Below the pieces are notes generated by a model. That model was not told the DNA's origin, did not search any database, and saw only the letters and a program-made list of their open reading frames with translations. A stretch of DNA of 64,000 nt, taken from the NCBI GenBank assembly GCA_001464585.1, contig LNFF01000018.1, positions 1 through 64,000 on the forward strand. Reading direction: 5' to 3'. Source of the stretch: Gammaproteobacteria bacterium Ga0077554 (lineage in GTDB: Bacteria > Pseudomonadota > Gammaproteobacteria > Ga0077554 > Ga007554). Numbering within the stretch: position 1 is the first letter of the stretch; the number at the start of each line of letters is the position of its first letter. This document shows positions 19,040 to 28,275 of this stretch, in pieces. The position numbers and the translations under genes were made by a program.

Positions 19040-20284
19040 ATGTATATATTTAACAGAAATAAACTTTCAAAAATAAGCTCAGTCTTTATCGGCATCACAA
19101 TGGCGGCCAGTGTGATGGTTAATAGCGTAATGGCGGCCGATTACCCCACCGCAAAAGTGAACACTACCAAGCTGAATGTTACGGATACCACGGTTAAAGT
19201 CGGCATTTTACATTCCGCTACCGGAACCATGGCGATCAGTGAAACGGGATCAATTCAGGCGGAAAAATTGGCGATCGCCCAGATTAATGCGATGGGCGGT
19301 ATCCTGGGACGCAAGATAGAAGTCATTCAGGAAGACGGCGCCAGTGACTGGCCTACCTTCGCAGAAAAGGCGCGCAAATTATTGGTGAAAGATAGAGTGG
19401 CGGCAATCATGGGATGCTGGACATCAGCTTCACGTAAAGCGGTGTTACCCGTGGTTGAAAAAGAAAACGGCTTATTGTATTACCCCACCTTCTATGAAGG
19501 CCTGGAGCAATCCAAGAATGTGATCTATACAGGACAAGAAGCGACTCAGCAAATTTTGGCGGGTATAGATTGGATCGCCAAAGAAAAAGGAGCCAAGACT
19601 TTCTACTTGATTGGCTCTGATTATATCTGGCCGCGCACCTCAATGAAAATTGCCAGAAAGCACATTGAGAATGTGCTTAAGGGAAAAGTGGTGGGTGAGG
19701 AATATGTGGCCCTGGGCGATACGCAATTCGGTTCCGTGATTAACAAAATCCGCTTGAAGAAGCCTGATGTTATTTATGCTGCGGTGGTGGGTGGCAGTAA
19801 CGTGGCATGGTTTAAACAGCTCAAGGCAGCAGGCATTAACTCAAAGACACAAACCATGTTGACCATTTCAGTCACTGAAGACGAAGTGCTGGGCATTGGT
19901 GGTGAAAACCTGGAAGGCTTTTACTCCGCGATGAAATATTTCCAAAGCCTGGATAACGCAAACAACAAGGCATTTATTGCGGAGTTCAAGAAAATGTGGG
20001 GGCCAAAGAGCGTTGTCGGCGATGTAACCCAGGCTGCTTATTTAGGGCCATGGTTGTGGAAAGCGGCAGTTGAGAAAGCGGGAAGTTTTGATGTGGACAA
20101 AGTGGTTGCTGCCTCACCTGGCATCGAGTTTAAGGCGGCGCCTGAAAGGTACGTCAAAATTCACAATAATCACCACTTATGGAGCAAGCTGCGGGTTGGC
20201 AAATGGCGTAGCGATGGACAAGCGGACGTAGTCTACGAGTCAGCATTGATTGAGCCTAATCCATTTCCAAAAGGTTATCAGTAA
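19040..20284 (+). CDS. urtA: Urea/short-chain amide ABC transporter, substrate-binding protein
   Basis: 414 residues with a signal peptide (cleavage after VMAA, about residue 33). The mature part matches UrtA/FmdD: KVGILHSATGTMAISE, EDGASDWPTFAEKARKLL, IMGCWTSASRKAVLPV and LYYPTFYEG. Binds urea or short amides in the periplasm and delivers them to the permeases encoded downstream. The family assignment is firm; whether urea or formamide/acetamide is the main ligand is not, since FmdD and UrtA are close homologues and fmdA is adjacent. Confidence 0.9.
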   Translation: MYIFNRNKLSKISSVFIGITMAASVMVNSVMAADYPTAKVNTTKLNVTDTTVKVGILHSATGTMAISETGSIQAEKLAIAQINAMGGILGRKIEVIQEDGASDWPTFAEKARKLLVKDRVAAIMGCWTSASRKAVLPVVEKENGLLYYPTFYEGLEQSKNVIYTGQEATQQILAGIDWIAKEKGAKTFYLIGSDYIWPRTSMKIARKHIENVLKGKVVGEEYVALGDTQFGSVINKIRLKKPDVIYAAVVGGSNVAWFKQLKAAGINSKTQTMLTISVTEDEVLGIGGENLEGFYSAMKYFQSLDNANNKAFIAEFKKMWGPKSVVGDVTQAAYLGPWLWKAAVEKAGSFDVDKVVAASPGIEFKAAPERYVKIHNNHHLWSKLRVGKWRSDGQADVVYESALIEPNPFPKGYQ

Positions 20285-20298
20285 GTTGATTTAATAAG

Positions 20299-20345
20299 AG
20301 TCCTCTAAAAGTTACAGAGACGAAATTTTCAGAGGACTTTATTTT
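20299..20345 (+). terminator. Partial terminator/attenuator after the binding-protein gene
   Basis: The stem AGTCCTCT (20299-20306) / AGAGGACT (20331-20338) is followed by a T-rich tract (TTATTTT). Placed between urtA and urtB it would let more binding protein than membrane components be made, a common design in ABC operons. Confidence 0.65.
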
Positions 20346-20405
20346 GATGCAGGTAACACATTGATGCATTACCTGCAATTTTTTAAGTTAGAGAGGCCTC
20401 TGATT

Positions 20406-21323
20406 ATGGATGGTTATACTACTTCTGAATTATGGTCTATTTTTGCGATGCAGGGATTTTCCGGGCTGAGTTTACTCAGCGTGCTGCTATTAATGGCTTT
20501 GGGGTTGGCGATTATCTTTGGTCAAATGGGCGTTATTAACATGGCGCATGGCGAGTTCATGGCTATCGGCGCCTATACCACGGTAATGCTGTCAAAAGTC
20601 GCGCTGGAATACGGTTTTGGTAACTATTATTTTTTGTTTGCGATAGTGGCCTCATTTGGTGTGGCGTTTCTTGTGGGCTATTTAGTTGAGTTGGGGTTAA
20701 TACAACATCTATACAAACGGCCTCTTGATACATTGCTGGCGACATGGGGCTTAAGTCTGATCATGCAGCAGGCCTTCCGCTCTACGTTCGGCGCAAAAGA
20801 AGTCAGCGCAGAATTACCAGAGTGGTTGATGGGGTCATTCAAGCCGACAGAAACAGTGGATATTCCAATTAATGGCGTTTTCGTAATGGGCTTGACGGCA
20901 GTGGTCTGCCTGGGCGTGTTTATTTTCCTGTTCCGCTCGCGCTGGGGTTTGCGCGTGCGCGCCACTACACAGAATCGGGTTATGGCAGGCGCCGTCGGCA
21001 TTAACACCAAAAAAGTTGATCGCGTTACCTTTGCTTTAGGCTGTGGTATTGCGGGTGTGGCGGGCGCGGCATTTACCACTATCGCATCAACCGGCCCTAC
21101 CACCGGCTCGCTATATATTGTCGACAGCTTCATGGTAGTGGTATTTGGTGGGGCAGCCAGTTTAATGGGCACGGTATTATCCGCATTCGGCATTGCCCAG
21201 GCCCAATCCATCCTGCAATTTTTCATGGATAGCTCAATGGGCAAGGTGGTTACCCTGCTGGTGATTGTGACCATTCTGATGCTGCGTCCGGAAGGTTTGT
21301 TCGCGGCTAAAGTGCGCAGGTAA
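20406..21323 (+). CDS. urtB: Urea/amide ABC transporter permease 1
   Basis: 305 residues from the ATG at 20406, chosen because GAGAGG lies upstream; an in-frame ATG at 20361 lacks such a site. LivH-type permease with about eight membrane helices, starting AMGFSGLSLLSVL-like hydrophobic segments and the conserved INMAHGEFMAIGAY and GAVGINTKKVDRVTFALGCGIAGVAG loop that contacts the ATPase. It lacks the long periplasmic N-terminus of classical UrtB, closer to FmdE. Confidence 0.88.
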   Translation: MDGYTTSELWSIFAMQGFSGLSLLSVLLLMALGLAIIFGQMGVINMAHGEFMAIGAYTTVMLSKVALEYGFGNYYFLFAIVASFGVAFLVGYLVELGLIQHLYKRPLDTLLATWGLSLIMQQAFRSTFGAKEVSAELPEWLMGSFKPTETVDIPINGVFVMGLTAVVCLGVFIFLFRSRWGLRVRATTQNRVMAGAVGINTKKVDRVTFALGCGIAGVAGAAFTTIASTGPTTGSLYIVDSFMVVVFGGAASLMGTVLSAFGIAQAQSILQFFMDSSMGKVVTLLVIVTILMLRPEGLFAAKVRR

Positions 21324-21337
21324 CACTTCAAGGAATT

Positions 21338-22549
21338 TTGATGATGAAGGCAATGTATCAAAATATGTTGGGTGGCAGGTCAGGCATGATCGGCCTGCTG
21401 ATACTGGCGGCGATTATTTTCCTGGTATTGCCGCTGGGGTTGGATTTATTTCGTTTGAATCTGGTAGGAAAATATCTCACCTATGCGTTTGTTGCAGTGA
21501 GCCTGGTGTTGCTGTGGGGTTATGGTGGCATTCTTAGCCTGGGCCAAGGAATTTTCTTTGGCCTGGGCGGTTATTGCATGGCGATGTTTCTCAAGCTGGA
21601 GGCCTCAGATCCAGAAAGCACCAAGATCCAAACCACCCCGGGCATTCCTGATTTTATGGACTGGAATCAATTAACCGCGCTGCCCTGGTTCTGGGAACCG
21701 TTTCATAGCCTCACGTTCACGCTAATAGCAATACTGGCAGTGCCGACCCTATTCGCCTTTATTATTGGCTATGCCATGTTCAAGCGTCGCGTGGGGGGCG
21801 TGTATTTTGCGATTATCACCCAGGTAATTGCTTTGATTCTTACCATCCTGATTGTCGGTCAACAAGGTTATACCGGTGGTGTGAATGGCATTACAGATTT
21901 AAAAACACTGATGGGATGGGATATAAGGACTGATTCTGCAAAATATATTTTATATTTTATAAACGGTGCCTTGTTGATCGCCGTGATTCTTGTCTCTCGC
22001 GTGATACTCGGCAGCAAATTTGGCATGCTGATGCTGGCGATGCGTGACAAGGAAGAACGCGTGCGCTTCTCTGGCTATGACGTGGCTGATTTCAAGATTT
22101 TCGTGTTCTGCCTTGCGGCCATGATTTCTGCGATTGGCGGCGCTATGTTTACCTTGCAGGTTGGATTTATGTCGCCAACATTTGTCGGCATTGTGCCGTC
22201 CATTGAAATGGTGATCTTTGCGGCGGTGGGTGGGCGCATGTCCTTGATCGGTGCGGTGTATGGCGCATTGCTGGTTAATTATGGAAAAACCGTGTTTTCA
22301 GAAAGCTATCCCGAGCTGTGGTTATTCCTGATGGGGGGGTTGTTTATAGCGGTAGTGATGTTCTTTCCTAATGGCCTTGCGGGAATATATGACAAATATG
22401 AAAAAAAACTCTTTACCAGAAAACCGCGCAAGGGATCCGCTTCTGCCATGTCGTCACGCACCCTGTCCGACCCGCAACCTGGACCAGTGCGGGACGCCGC
22501 TTCTCCACCAGCAAAGGGGATGGGGATAAGCAATCAACCGGTTAACTGA
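21338..22549 (+). CDS. urtC: Urea/amide ABC transporter permease 2
   Basis: 403 residues, LivM-type permease with about ten membrane segments. Recognisable parts: GYGGILSLGQGIFFGLGGY, VGQQGYTGGVNGITDL, and the coupling loop RDKEERVRFSGYDVADFKIFVF. It ends in a Ser/Pro-rich tail (residues about 365-403). Starts 14 bp after urtB; forms the channel with it. Confidence 0.9.
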   Translation: MMMKAMYQNMLGGRSGMIGLLILAAIIFLVLPLGLDLFRLNLVGKYLTYAFVAVSLVLLWGYGGILSLGQGIFFGLGGYCMAMFLKLEASDPESTKIQTTPGIPDFMDWNQLTALPWFWEPFHSLTFTLIAILAVPTLFAFIIGYAMFKRRVGGVYFAIITQVIALILTILIVGQQGYTGGVNGITDLKTLMGWDIRTDSAKYILYFINGALLIAVILVSRVILGSKFGMLMLAMRDKEERVRFSGYDVADFKIFVFCLAAMISAIGGAMFTLQVGFMSPTFVGIVPSIEMVIFAAVGGRMSLIGAVYGALLVNYGKTVFSESYPELWLFLMGGLFIAVVMFFPNGLAGIYDKYEKKLFTRKPRKGSASAMSSRTLSDPQPGPVRDAASPPAKGMGISNQPVN

Positions 22550-22562
22550 GCGGGGATAGCGT

Positions 22563-23312
22563 ATGAGCAACAACACTGATTTTATTCTTTCGATAGAAGA
22601 CCTCACGGTGTCTTTTGATGGGTTCAAGGCCGTTGATATGGTTAATTTATATGTAGATAAAAATGAGTTGCGTGTCATTATTGGCCCCAACGGAGCGGGT
22701 AAAACAACCTTGCTGGATTTGATTTGTGGTAAGACCAAGGCCACCTCAGGGTCGATCAAATTCAAGGGAAAAGAACTTACAAAGCTTGCCGAACACAGCA
22801 TTGTGCGTTCGGGTGTCGGACGTAAATTCCAGACCCCTTCCATTTACGAAAATCTATCGGTATTTCAAAACCTCGAAATGTCGTTTCCACGCGGACGCAG
22901 TGTGTTTGGTTGCCTGACATTTCGCCGCACCACAGACGTTATAGATCGCGTCCATGAGGTGGCTGAGCAGGTGATGCTAAAGGATTCCCTGTATCTCGAA
23001 GAAGCGGGTTTATTAAGTCATGGACAGAAGCAATGGCTGGAAATTGGCATGCTGCTTATGCAGGATCCTGAACTGTTGATGCTCGATGAACCCGTGGCGG
23101 GTATGAGCGTCAAGGAGCGTGAGCAAACGGCAGTACTGTTGAACAAAATTTCTCAAAATCGTTCAGTGGTTGTTATAGAGCATGATATGGAATTTGTAAA
23201 ACGTATTGCCCATAAGGTCACCGTGCTTCATCAGGGCAAAGTGTTGATGGAAGGCAAAATGGATAAGGTTCAGTCTGACCCGCGCGTTGTGGAAGTCTAT
23301 TTAGGCCATTAA
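22563..23312 (+). CDS. urtD: Urea/amide ABC transporter ATPase 1
   Basis: 249 residues, LivG-like ATPase: Walker A GPNGAGKTT, LSHGQKQWLEIGMLL in place of the canonical LSGGQ signature as is usual in UrtD, Walker B LLMLDEP, and switch His in VVIEHDMEFV. The FDGFKAVDMVN start is typical of UrtD. Powers transport together with UrtE. Confidence 0.92.
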   Translation: MSNNTDFILSIEDLTVSFDGFKAVDMVNLYVDKNELRVIIGPNGAGKTTLLDLICGKTKATSGSIKFKGKELTKLAEHSIVRSGVGRKFQTPSIYENLSVFQNLEMSFPRGRSVFGCLTFRRTTDVIDRVHEVAEQVMLKDSLYLEEAGLLSHGQKQWLEIGMLLMQDPELLMLDEPVAGMSVKEREQTAVLLNKISQNRSVVVIEHDMEFVKRIAHKVTVLHQGKVLMEGKMDKVQSDPRVVEVYLGH

Positions 23313-23328
23313 AAAGGTGGGGCAGACC

Positions 23329-24018
23329 ATGTTTGAAATTTCCGATTTACAAGTCAGTTATGGTCAGAGTGAAGTTATCCACAAGGTAAACTTCAGCGCT
23401 AAAAAAAATGAAACCGTGGCTATCATGGGCCGTAACGGCATGGGAAAAACTACGCTGTTCAAGGCGCTGATGGGCATTCTGCCAAGTAAAGGCGGCAAGA
23501 TTGCGTTGGAAGGAAAAGACCTCACCACCCTGGATAGCTATCAGCGGGTTAGCAGTGGCTTGGCTTACGTGCCCCAGGGGCGCATGATTTTCCCCAGCAT
23601 GACTGTGCAGGAAAATATTGAAACCGGCATGGAGAAATCAAAAACCCGGCAGATACCCCAGGATATTTATAGGCTGTTTCCGGTTTTATTTGATATGCGC
23701 CACCGCAAGGGGGGCAATCTTTCTGGTGGACAGCAGCAGCAGTTGGCAATCGCACGCGCGCTGGTCACTAATCCAAAAGTATTGCTGCTGGATGAACCCA
23801 CCGAAGGTATCCAGCCTTCCATCATCAAGGACATTGCACGGGTGCTGAATGAAATCCGCAAGATGCGGGAAATTACCATTATTGTGTCAGAGCAGGTGTT
23901 AAGTTTTACCCTGGAAATCGCCGATCGGCTGATCGTTATCGACTCGGGCAAGTTCATTCATGAAGATCAGCGTGCGGCGGTGGATGCCGATAAGATTCGT
24001 CAGTATTTGTCTGTGTAG
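23329..24018 (+). CDS. urtE: Urea/amide ABC transporter ATPase 2
   Basis: 229 residues from the ATG at 23329 (MFEISDLQVSYGQSEVIHKV), eight bases after AGGTGGGG; a GTG four codons upstream is less likely. LivF-like ATPase with Walker A GRNGMGKTT, Q-loop YVPQGRMIFPSM, LSGGQQQQLAIARAL, Walker B LLLDEPTEGIQPS. Last gene of the fmd/urt run. Confidence 0.92.
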   Translation: MFEISDLQVSYGQSEVIHKVNFSAKKNETVAIMGRNGMGKTTLFKALMGILPSKGGKIALEGKDLTTLDSYQRVSSGLAYVPQGRMIFPSMTVQENIETGMEKSKTRQIPQDIYRLFPVLFDMRHRKGGNLSGGQQQQLAIARALVTNPKVLLLDEPTEGIQPSIIKDIARVLNEIRKMREITIIVSEQVLSFTLEIADRLIVIDSGKFIHEDQRAAVDADKIRQYLSV

Positions 24019-24490
24019 CCTGATTTTTATTTCACGAAAAGTAGCCTATTTGTAAAAGTCACAAATGGATCTGATGATATGCACCTGTATGAGCAGATAT
24101 AATAATATCTGGGCAAGGAGGTGAGTTGGGCGGTTATTGGTAGCCCCGAAAACTTCCATTAGCTCCTGTTTTTTCCCTTTATAAAAATAGTGTAGAGAAC
24201 GAAGTGTCACCTTTTTTTAAAAAATATTATATTATAAATCAATAGCATAAATCATATGCCCCGCAGCAGCGTAGCCAAACAGCGACACTGCCACCGAAAT
24301 TTTTTGGCCATCATCCGCTTCCTGCTAATATTCCAAGCGCTATTGCCAATATAACAATATGATTTTTATAAAATAATTTTTTATGGGCATGTGTCTTGCA
24401 ATATCAAACATGTTGAGGCCGTCATGTATATTTTATTAATTTAGATGGCGGTTTTGTTTGGATATTCGTTTATTTAACAGGAGAATCATT
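24019..24490. other. AT-rich intergenic region
   Basis: About 470 bp between urtE and the EF-hand gene. No open frame of quality; a minus-strand stretch (24245-24360) reads ILAIALGILAGSG, then a stop and frame change, then SLFGYAAAGHMIYAIDL, which may be the remains of a small membrane protein gene but is too short to name. Confidence 0.35.
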
Positions 24491-24757
24491 ATGTACGGAA
24501 AGAAAAACGTATTTTTGAATGGGTTGGGAATCGGGTTGCTAGTGATTTCAAGTGCTGCTTTGGCGGACTCAAATACTGTGCCTGAATTTGGCACGATTGA
24601 TAAAAACGCTGATGGGACGGTAGACGTTACCGAAGCAAAGCAGGTAAAAGGCCTGGTAGAAATTTTTGGTCAGCTTGATGCTAATGCCGATGGTAAACTG
24701 ACCCCGACAGAATACACAGAAGGGCTAAAAAAGAAGCAGGATCCGGCGGGAAGCTAA
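24491..24757 (+). CDS. Small secreted EF-hand protein
   Basis: 88 residues from the ATG at 24491, with AGGAGA upstream. A signal peptide (cleavage after AALA) is followed by two EF-hand-like loops, DKNADGTVDVTE and DANADGKLTPTE, so it probably binds calcium in the periplasm or outside. Monocistronic, with a strong hairpin after the stop. Partner unknown. Confidence 0.8.
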   Translation: MYGKKNVFLNGLGIGLLVISSAALADSNTVPEFGTIDKNADGTVDVTEAKQVKGLVEIFGQLDANADGKLTPTEYTEGLKKKQDPAGS

Positions 24758-24766
24758 TGCTGCGAT

Positions 24767-24798
24767 GATGCTCCCTACAGTGCGCTGTGGGGAGCATC
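24767..24798 (+). terminator. Hairpin after the EF-hand gene
   Basis: A 14-bp stem with one G-U pair (GATGCTCCCTACAG, loop TGCG, CTGTGGGGAGCATC) ten bases after the stop codon. The following tract is only mildly T-rich. Confidence 0.6.
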
Positions 24799-24947
24799 TG
24801 GTTGTAGCGCGCTTTATCAATTAATATGGTTCAGTGAAGTTTGAAGTCTTTTCGTTATCTGCCAGAAGCAGAAGATTGAGATGTCACCATGGTAACAAAT
24901 TAAAACTTCAGAGGGCTGGCCAATAATAATGGGGCGCATGTTGTAAC

Positions 24948-25742
24948 TTACCACCTATCCCGCGCTTGTTCCCAGCGTTGCAGGAACTGCAATAGTTCTT
25001 CAGGTGGGGTTAACCACAAATCTGCCCGTGTCGGGCGCAATGTGCTGCGCACTAACACAGATAACCCCTTGCCTTGAAGCGCGGCGAAGGCATCTTCATC
25101 CGTCTGATCGTCACCCAGGCAAGCAACAATAGCATCGTCTTTCATCTCAGACAGTATGGTTTTCACTGCATCCGCTTTGCTATGGCCGCGTGCGCGCAGT
25201 TCAATGCCACCATCAAAATCATGTAATTTCAAACCATTTATTGTGGCGTATTTGCCCCATAGCGCTAACGCTCTGGTGCGTATAATTCTGGTCGTTTTAA
25301 TTGGCAAGTTACGCCAATGAATAGCGATACCGCTTGCTTTCCGTTCGCAGCGCGCGCCCAGCGCCTGGAGTTCTTGGGCATCCAGTGTGGCGCGTTCCAA
25401 TGCTTTCAGGGTAACTTCGCTCAGTGTGGCCCGTTCCCGGTTCCCCTCCGGATGAGCCCTTTCCCCGCCGTGTTCGCCCCATATTTCCACCGCACGATCC
25501 AATGCTAATAAAGGAATTAAATCGGCGAGTGTACGTCCAGTGACGATAACCAGTCGTGTACGGCCCTGTGCCAAAATACGGTTGATTGCCTCACGTACAC
25601 CGGGATAAGGTATCGCCCCCTCAGGATTGACCTGGAATGGCGCGAGCGTGCCATCATAATCCAATAACAATGCACACTGATCCGCATTACATAGCCCATG
25701 AAAAAAAGAATCAACGTCGATGACGCTACGAAGTTTTTTCAT
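24948..25742 (-). CDS. otsB: Trehalose-6-phosphate phosphatase
   Basis: 264 residues from the ATG at 25742. HAD-superfamily enzyme: motif I LLDYDGTLAPF with the nucleophile Asp, VIVTGRTLADL, WGEHGGERAHPEG, motif III/IV KADAVKTIL and CLGDDQTDEDAFAAL. Dephosphorylates trehalose 6-phosphate in the cytoplasm. It lies 25 bp downstream of the OtsA-like gene, so the two form an operon for a compatible solute. Confidence 0.92.
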   Translation of the reverse strand: MKKLRSVIDVDSFFHGLCNADQCALLLDYDGTLAPFQVNPEGAIPYPGVREAINRILAQGRTRLVIVTGRTLADLIPLLALDRAVEIWGEHGGERAHPEGNRERATLSEVTLKALERATLDAQELQALGARCERKASGIAIHWRNLPIKTTRIIRTRALALWGKYATINGLKLHDFDGGIELRARGHSKADAVKTILSEMKDDAIVACLGDDQTDEDAFAALQGKGLSVLVRSTLRPTRADLWLTPPEELLQFLQRWEQARDRW

Positions 25743-25767
25743 ATATCGATTCCGCGATGCAATATCT

Positions 25768-28059
25768 TCATAAAGCGCTACGACGCTCGAAAAGTGATAA
25801 TGAATCCGGTTTTGATGCCTGGGAACGGGTTGCCGCCAATTCTGTGAGGAAGCTGGCCGCCCAGCGATACACATTATGCTCCTCTACAAAGCGATACATA
25901 CGCTCCATCCGTCTGCGCCGCTCCACCGGATCCATTTCAATGCCATAGCGAATTGAGTCGGCAAATTGCTCCGTATCATAGGGATTGATGATGAGCGCGT
26001 CAGAAAGCTCACGTGCCGCACCGGCAAACTCCGATAGAATCAATACCCCTTCTTGCGCTGTCTGGGCTGCAATATATTCTTTTGCTACCAGATTCATGCC
26101 ATCGTGCAGCGAGCTTACTATGCACATCGAAGCCATGCAGAGAAACGCATGCACAGTATTGGCATCGTGATGGGCCGCCAAAAACCGGATCGGTTTCCAG
26201 TCGACGGTTTGATACTTCCAATTGATCTCGTCCGCCAGCGCCTCGAGTTCGGAGATGTGTTCGCGATAGCGCCGGATATGCGTGCGGCTCGGTGCGCCCA
26301 GCTCCACAAAAGTAAAGCGTCCGTGATACCGGGGATTTTTCTCCAGAAATCTGTCGATGGCGCGGAAGCGTTCAGGTAATCCCTTGGTATAGTCGATGCG
26401 GTCCACGCCCACCGCAATGTATTGGCCGTCAAGTTTGTGTTGAAGCTTGAGATCCGCAATCTGTTGCTTGAGTTCCTCGCCTGCAGGAACTTTGCGCTCC
26501 AGCCAGCTCTGCACACTGATAGGAAATGGCCGGACATGCGATATGGATCCCTTGAGTTCAACGGCAAAATGATCCCAGTCCAGGCGTGATTCGAGCACGC
26601 GATCTACCGTTTCCAGAAAATTATTGCAATGCTGCTGTAAATGGAAACCTATCAGATCAGCGCCAAGCATGCCGGCAAGAAGATCTGCGCCCCATGGGCA
26701 AATGCGGAATGCTTCGGAATTTGGCCAGGGAATATGCCAGAAAATACCCACGCGCAAGTCAGGGCGTTTGGATTTGAGCATTTGCGGTACCAGAGCGAGT
26801 TGATAGTCCTGTACCAGGACAACCGCCAACCCGTTGCCGATCTCCTCAAGCACCGCATCGGCAAAACGCTGATTGGCCTGGCGGTAACATTCCCAGTCCT
26901 CGGCGCGGAATACCGGCCGTTCGTGGGCAAGGTGACACAAGGGCCAGAGACCTTCGTTGGAAAAGCCGTAGTAGTATCCTTGTTCTTCTTCGCGGGTGAG
27001 CCAGACACGCTTGAGAGTATAATGTGCATCACCGGGTGGTACGGTGAGATGCCCGGAGGCGTCCGCCGTTTCGCGGTCCGCATCGCCGCTGCCGTGCGCG
27101 ATCCATACCCCGCCGCAAGCCTGTAATATTGGATCCAGCGCCGTGACCAAACCGCCCGCCGGAACAATTACATGGGGTTTGCCATCGCGCAACTGATGCA
27201 TGTAAGGTTCGCGGTTGCTGACCACAATCAGTTGCTGTGCCTCGCCTAGCGCGGCCACGGCATGGGCGCGCAGCCGGTCGGAAGTCCACACCTGTTCTGC
27301 GTGCAACGCCGCTTGCGACAACCGCCAACCCGTGCTACGCGCCGCACGGAATGTTGCGGCCAATCGGTCGCTTTCGCTGCCCAGCAGCGCTGAAGGCAAA
27401 CCGCGCGGCGGCGCTTCTACGACATTTTCGGTGCGCAAGCGCCGCATCCAGTCCGCGAGTTTATGCAGTGGCCGTTCATAAGTGAACCACGTTGTACCCA
27501 TGACCAGCGTCACCACCAGCAACGTAACAATCAGGATCCAGAAGCCGTACTGGATGAGCCGATCAGTGGCGCGCACATCAATGTAGGAAATATCATGCGC
27601 TACCACCAGCACGCCACCCACATCCGGGAGTGGAATGATGAGAATGTGGACGGGGATACCTTGAGCACGAACGACTTCGATACTATTTTTGTCTGATAGC
27701 GCTGCGCGCTTGACTGCGGGTTCAATGTGATCCAGAAAATCCGTCACCGCCTTGCCCGCCGCAACCAACCGGCCGTCCGACCGGAACACGGCGAAGCCGA
27801 TTAAACGGCTGTAACCTTCCAGGCGCGCACGCAACGCTTGATTCGCCTGGGCGTCAGTCAGTGTCAGGGCCTTTTTCACGGTTACGGTAAGCTGTTGAGC
27901 CACCGCGTGGGCGCGGCGATTGACATCGTCGAGATCGATCTGGCGTTCACCCTCTATCTGGTTCCATGCGAATATACCGGTAGCGAGCCCGATAATCGCA
28001 GCGATGAGAAAGCCTAAACGTAATGATCGTGCAAGATGTGAGTGTGGTGTGGTTGCCAT
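25768..28059 (-). CDS. otsA: Membrane-anchored trehalose-6-phosphate synthase-like protein (GT20) with sensor-type N-terminus
   Basis: 763 residues, about 280 longer than E. coli OtsA. Residues 1-270 resemble a receptor: transmembrane helix 13-32, a periplasmic region 33-169, helix 170-192, then a HAMP-like linker. From about 277 a full GT20 domain follows: LIVVSNREPY, PAGGLVTALDPIL, HIPWPNSEAFRICPWG, GVDRIDYTKGLPERFRA, SLHDGMNLVAKEYI. It should make a glucosyl-sugar phosphate that OtsB dephosphorylates. Trehalose 6-phosphate is the likely product, but GT20 relatives such as glucosylglycerol-phosphate synthase remain possible. The sensor region may tie synthesis to osmotic or envelope signals. 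Confidence 0.88.
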   Translation of the reverse strand: MATTPHSHLARSLRLGFLIAAIIGLATGIFAWNQIEGERQIDLDDVNRRAHAVAQQLTVTVKKALTLTDAQANQALRARLEGYSRLIGFAVFRSDGRLVAAGKAVTDFLDHIEPAVKRAALSDKNSIEVVRAQGIPVHILIIPLPDVGGVLVVAHDISYIDVRATDRLIQYGFWILIVTLLVVTLVMGTTWFTYERPLHKLADWMRRLRTENVVEAPPRGLPSALLGSESDRLAATFRAARSTGWRLSQAALHAEQVWTSDRLRAHAVAALGEAQQLIVVSNREPYMHQLRDGKPHVIVPAGGLVTALDPILQACGGVWIAHGSGDADRETADASGHLTVPPGDAHYTLKRVWLTREEEQGYYYGFSNEGLWPLCHLAHERPVFRAEDWECYRQANQRFADAVLEEIGNGLAVVLVQDYQLALVPQMLKSKRPDLRVGIFWHIPWPNSEAFRICPWGADLLAGMLGADLIGFHLQQHCNNFLETVDRVLESRLDWDHFAVELKGSISHVRPFPISVQSWLERKVPAGEELKQQIADLKLQHKLDGQYIAVGVDRIDYTKGLPERFRAIDRFLEKNPRYHGRFTFVELGAPSRTHIRRYREHISELEALADEINWKYQTVDWKPIRFLAAHHDANTVHAFLCMASMCIVSSLHDGMNLVAKEYIAAQTAQEGVLILSEFAGAARELSDALIINPYDTEQFADSIRYGIEMDPVERRRRMERMYRFVEEHNVYRWAASFLTELAATRSQASKPDSLSLFERRSAL

Positions 28060-28122
28060 GAAATCTCCTTCGCTTGGAGGCGCTTACTTCTGGTGCTTTT
28101 CCCTACAGAAAGCCAACAGAAC

Positions 28123-28275
28123 CTAGAGGGCGCCTCTATAAATTCGATCAAGACACGAGGGCAAGGCGGAAATGTGCGAAAAAGCGCAGTGTACACGTAG
28201 TACATGAGCATTTTGAGCCCATTTCCAACGCCGCCATCGCATCGTGGCTTCAGCGGATTTATAGAGACGCCCTAG
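28123..28275. repeat. 153-bp palindromic repeat, copy A
   Basis: Imperfect terminal inverted repeats (CTAGAGGGCGCCTCTATAAA at 28123-28142; complement near 28256-28275) bound a core that matches copy B at 39979-40122: GATCAAG, GCAAGGCGGAAA, CGAAAAAGCG, GTGTACACG, AGTACATGAGCATTTTGAG, TTTCCAACGCCGC. An internal hairpin (GGCGGAAATGTGC / GCCCATTTCCAACGCC) differs from that of copy B in a compensatory way. The right end supplies the TAG stop of the GH15 gene. Confidence 0.8.

Noticed and set aside
24245-24360. Possible remnant of a small membrane protein on the minus strand
   Set aside because: Two short segments in different frames; too little sequence to name a family.
25985-27481. Several plus-strand frames opposite otsA
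   Set aside because: They mirror the GT20 gene and lack ribosome sites or domains.
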